Source: a bacterium
GTDB lineage: Bacteria; Electryoneota; Electryoneia; Electryoneales; Electryoneaceae
NCBI GenBank assembly: GCA_020444265.1
Contig: JAHLLH010000001.1
Location: forward strand, 372,001 to 436,000
Direction: 5' to 3'
Length of the DNA stretch: 64,000 nt
The translations under genes were made by a program, and so were the position numbers. This document shows, one piece after another, positions 61,552-64,000 of the stretch (position 1 is its first letter; every line of letters begins with the position of its first letter). The notes beneath the pieces are model-generated. The model saw only the letters and a program-made list of their open reading frames with translations, was not told the origin of the DNA and made no database searches.

Positions 61552-62931
61552 TCATTCACGATTGATACGCAGGCCTGCAAGAAGCGGTATCAGCGAGGTG
61601 AACAATCCGATGAATATCGGGTCTATTCCTGCTGGGTAACCGGTCTCGTAACTGCCGAAGAAGGTCCAGGCAAGCGCGCCAAATCCACCGGATAGCATGG
61701 AAAGCATGACGATGCCGTTTCGGAAAGAGAGTCGTTGGTTGAACGATAGGGCTAGTGGGAGTAAAAGAACTGGTGTTCCAATGGCGCCCAGATCATGCCA
61801 GATGGTTACTGCGGATCCTTTCCATAGTGCAATCAGGATGGCTCCCGCGGCAGTGGCCAGCAGACTCCATTGAATGCGGTGTGCATTCCATTCACCAAGC
61901 TGATTGCGTGCACGTGCGACCAGATCACGTCCCAGGGTTTGGGCGGCGATGAAGCTGTACGAATCCACGGTAGACATGATGACAGCCAACAGTCCTAGAA
62001 GAAACAATCCAAGCAGCCCTTGGGGTAACACCTGCGATGCCAACAAGGGGAAAGAAAGCATTGGATCAGAATCCGGGGCGAGGACAGCCCTTGCATATAG
62101 GCCACTGAAAGTGGTTAAAAAATCGAACACACCCCAGAAGAGGATCGAGATCAGAATGCCGGATCGTGCCACCTTCGCGCTCTTTGCCGCGTAACAGCGC
62201 TGGTAAAAGCTCGGTTCAACCAAGGTGGCCATCGCGATGACGTACCAGACGAGAATCGATCCGACAGGCATACCGCCGTTCCAACTCAGATGTTCTGTGG
62301 GCAGGTTCGCCTGGAGAAAGTCGAACCCACCATACTTGTTTGCTGTGAGCACCAACAGGAGGATGAAACTGGTGTACATCAGGATGAACTGCACGAGGTC
62401 GGTACGGATCACAGAACGGAAGCCACCAAAGGCAACGTAGACCGTAGAAAAAAGTGTTCCGACAATCACCCACAAGGCCAGCGATCCGCCGAGGAAAGCT
62501 TGCAGCAGCACGCCAATCATCAAGACATACGCCGCTGGGACCGTCATGATGAAAACCATGCCTGCACCAATCAACGCCGGCCCGCGTCCAAACTTCTTCT
62601 CAAGCTGGTCCGGGATGGAGAGGACCATCTCGTTGCGGGCACGTTTCGCCAGAAGCAGGGCGAACAGTCCAGCCGCGAGGTAGTATGGAACGCCAAAAAC
62701 CAGCCAATTGCTAATGCCGTAGGAAAAGGAATACTCACCCACACCGAGAATGCCGCCATACCAGGTGGAGACGAGGGTTGCTACGAAGGCGGGGACAGTC
62801 AACGACCGCCCCGCCAACAGGTAGGACGACTCATCCCCTCGTGACTGGTGACGAGTGGCATAGGCTACCACCATCAGGTATACAAAATAGCCGCCCAGAA
62901 TCACAAGGTCGATGGGATGAAGGTCGATCAT
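61552..62931 (-). CDS. Sodium:solute symporter (SSS family)
   Basis: A 459-residue transporter with about 13 helices. Motifs YLLAGRSLTVPAFVATLVST, FGGFRSVIRTDLVQF and LLGLLAVIMSTVDSYSF are typical of sodium-coupled SSS proteins. ATG 62931 sits just behind a TTG at 62934. Its ribosome site overlaps the end of the TonB-dependent receptor gene, so the two are co-transcribed and probably serve the same nutrient. The solute is unknown. Confidence 0.9.
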   Translation of the reverse strand: MIDLHPIDLVILGGYFVYLMVVAYATRHQSRGDESSYLLAGRSLTVPAFVATLVSTWYGGILGVGEYSFSYGISNWLVFGVPYYLAAGLFALLLAKRARNEMVLSIPDQLEKKFGRGPALIGAGMVFIMTVPAAYVLMIGVLLQAFLGGSLALWVIVGTLFSTVYVAFGGFRSVIRTDLVQFILMYTSFILLLVLTANKYGGFDFLQANLPTEHLSWNGGMPVGSILVWYVIAMATLVEPSFYQRCYAAKSAKVARSGILISILFWGVFDFLTTFSGLYARAVLAPDSDPMLSFPLLASQVLPQGLLGLFLLGLLAVIMSTVDSYSFIAAQTLGRDLVARARNQLGEWNAHRIQWSLLATAAGAILIALWKGSAVTIWHDLGAIGTPVLLLPLALSFNQRLSFRNGIVMLSMLSGGFGALAWTFFGSYETGYPAGIDPIFIGLFTSLIPLLAGLRINRE

Positions 62932-62940
62932 CAAGGATCC

Positions 62941-64000
62941 TTAGAAACGGGCTGACAGGCCGAGGAACCAATTCCGTGTTGCCCCGACATAGTAAAAGTT
63001 TTCGCCCGCCCAGGCATCGTACCAACCAGCCGTTTCGTACTCCTCGTCCAGCAGGTTGTTCACATGAGCACTGAGGACCCATTCCTCGATCCCAATGGCG
63101 ACTGGTAGCTTGTACTGGGCCGAAACTCCAACCAGGCTGAAGGAATCAATGGATCGTTCATCGTTTTCAGTGTTGTCCAGGTATTGCCGTCCGACGAAAC
63201 GATGATCAACGAAGATCGACCACGACTTCATCACATAACCAATTCCCAGGTTAGACATAAATGAAGGGAATAGAGCGATCTTGTTGTCGCTCAAGTCGAC
63301 TTCAATGGTAGACCAATCCTCAGCCCAATCATACGTGGTATAATCGACAAGCCTGTCATCCGAAAGGGAGAGGTTCAGCCACCCTTGCAGGCCATGGGCG
63401 GGACGGTACCCACTGTTTAGCTCGATGCCCATATGGACAGACTGGTCAGCGTTGTCAGTGACTGGGGAACCGTCACGAACCCCACCAGCCGGTACAATTT
63501 CGTTCCTGAAGCTCATCCAGTAACCGTTCAGATTGATAAATAGATTCCCTTTGGTCCAGCGCGTCCCGAGTTCGAGATCGAGGACTTGTTCCGGGTCAAT
63601 GGTTGGGTCGGTCCAATCAAGTCGCTTAACCGAACCATCTGAATTTAAGACGGTATCGACCGTGGCGAAGAGGGGATCAACACCAAGGTCGTCCGGTCCG
63701 GTCCACTGATCCCAGTATTCATCATTTGTTGGGGAACGGTGGGACATGCCGAGGCTGGTGTAAAGGTTCAAGTCGCGAGTGACTTCGTAATGCAGCCCGA
63801 CCTTCGGGTTGAGGAAGAGATAATCGGCATCGAAGGTATTCAACTCAGCACCACGGAAATTCCCGGCTGGAAGTTGATCGAAGGCGTAGAATTGTGTTCG
63901 TGCTTCGATCTGACCTTCGATGGTGAGCCGGTCATCCAGATGACGAGTATGTTTCACGTAGGCACCACCGAAGAGGATGTTGCCATCGTAGCGATAGTAC
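62941..64000 (-). CDS. TonB-dependent receptor, C-terminal part
   Basis: The 3' part (about 350 residues) of an outer-membrane beta-barrel; the frame stays open to the right edge, so plug and N-terminal barrel are missing here. Alternating strands with aromatic girdles (LNLYTSLGMSHRSPTNDEY, NLFINLNGYWMSFRNEI, SWSIFVDHRFVGRQYLDN) and a terminal strand ending in LGLSARF, with Phe last, are characteristic. VNNLLDEEYETAGWYD is the conserved pre-terminal segment. It heads a minus-strand operon with the symporter. Confidence 0.92.
   Translation of the reverse strand, partial: YYRYDGNILFGGAYVKHTRHLDDRLTIEGQIEARTQFYAFDQLPAGNFRGAELNTFDADYLFLNPKVGLHYEVTRDLNLYTSLGMSHRSPTNDEYWDQWTGPDDLGVDPLFATVDTVLNSDGSVKRLDWTDPTIDPEQVLDLELGTRWTKGNLFINLNGYWMSFRNEIVPAGGVRDGSPVTDNADQSVHMGIELNSGYRPAHGLQGWLNLSLSDDRLVDYTTYDWAEDWSTIEVDLSDNKIALFPSFMSNLGIGYVMKSWSIFVDHRFVGRQYLDNTENDERSIDSFSLVGVSAQYKLPVAIGIEEWVLSAHVNNLLDEEYETAGWYDAWAGENFYYVGATRNWFLGLSARF

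Overview
The window reads as a chromosomal segment of a diderm (Gram-negative type) bacterium with roughly mid-50s percent GC by eye, tight gene packing and many 4-base ATGA overlaps. Outer-membrane features include a TonB-dependent receptor, a lipobox lipoprotein and LspA. The M1 peptidase ends in an NPFN-type sorting tail, and DUF3098, DivIVA, a type-2-like IleS and FG-GAP/ASPIC repeats are also present. Together these suggest an uncultured lineage near the Fibrobacteres-Chlorobi-Bacteroidetes neighbourhood; this is inference, since no rRNA gene is present. No phage, insertion sequence, CRISPR array or resistance island was seen.

Left end (1-9640): the 3' part of mpl, then a selenocysteine tRNA unit (extended -10 promoter, selC, terminator). 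It is followed by a compact signalling locus: a very large exported FG-GAP/ASPIC sensor fused to a histidine kinase, an overlapping NtrC-type sigma-54 activator, a terminator, a near-consensus -24/-12 promoter, a receiver-only response regulator and a multidomain lipoprotein. This looks like a self-contained sigma-54 circuit and is the most interesting part of the window. A solitary alpha/beta hydrolase ends the region.

9641-24384: a secreted M1-type metallopeptidase on the minus strand. Then, on the plus strand, yggS-divIVA-ileS-dksA-lspA; a TPM protein, a nucleotidyltransferase with an altered catalytic motif, LemA and a SAM hydrolase; pgi; and a cyclic-nucleotide-binding-domain protein of unknown function.

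24385-44760: purF, a CDP-alcohol phosphatidyltransferase, cysS, then three exported proteins (DUF3108, an 18-residue-repeat DUF4097-like protein, and a LiaF-like/toastrack protein). A candidate small RNA unit lies in the next gap. After it come a LOG-like gene, mltG, a PcrA/UvrD helicase, a 1227-residue TPR protein and nadC, most of them overlapping, then an alpha-glucan group (GH57 branching enzyme, GalT-like enzyme, GT2) and folD.

44761-64000: an exported M28 peptidase, a small DUF3098 protein, tRNA-Val and tRNA-Asp, an ornithine-type aminotransferase, glycogen phosphorylase, a CNB protein overlapping an AI-2E-family permease, an O-methyltransferase overlapping purL, a Yip1-like protein and pgpA. 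On the minus strand are a double-CDGSH protein, a marR-yceI operon, a POT-like transporter, a sodium:solute symporter and the 3' part of a TonB-dependent receptor that runs off the right edge. All coordinates and motifs were read by eye; family names are recognition from sequence, not database hits.
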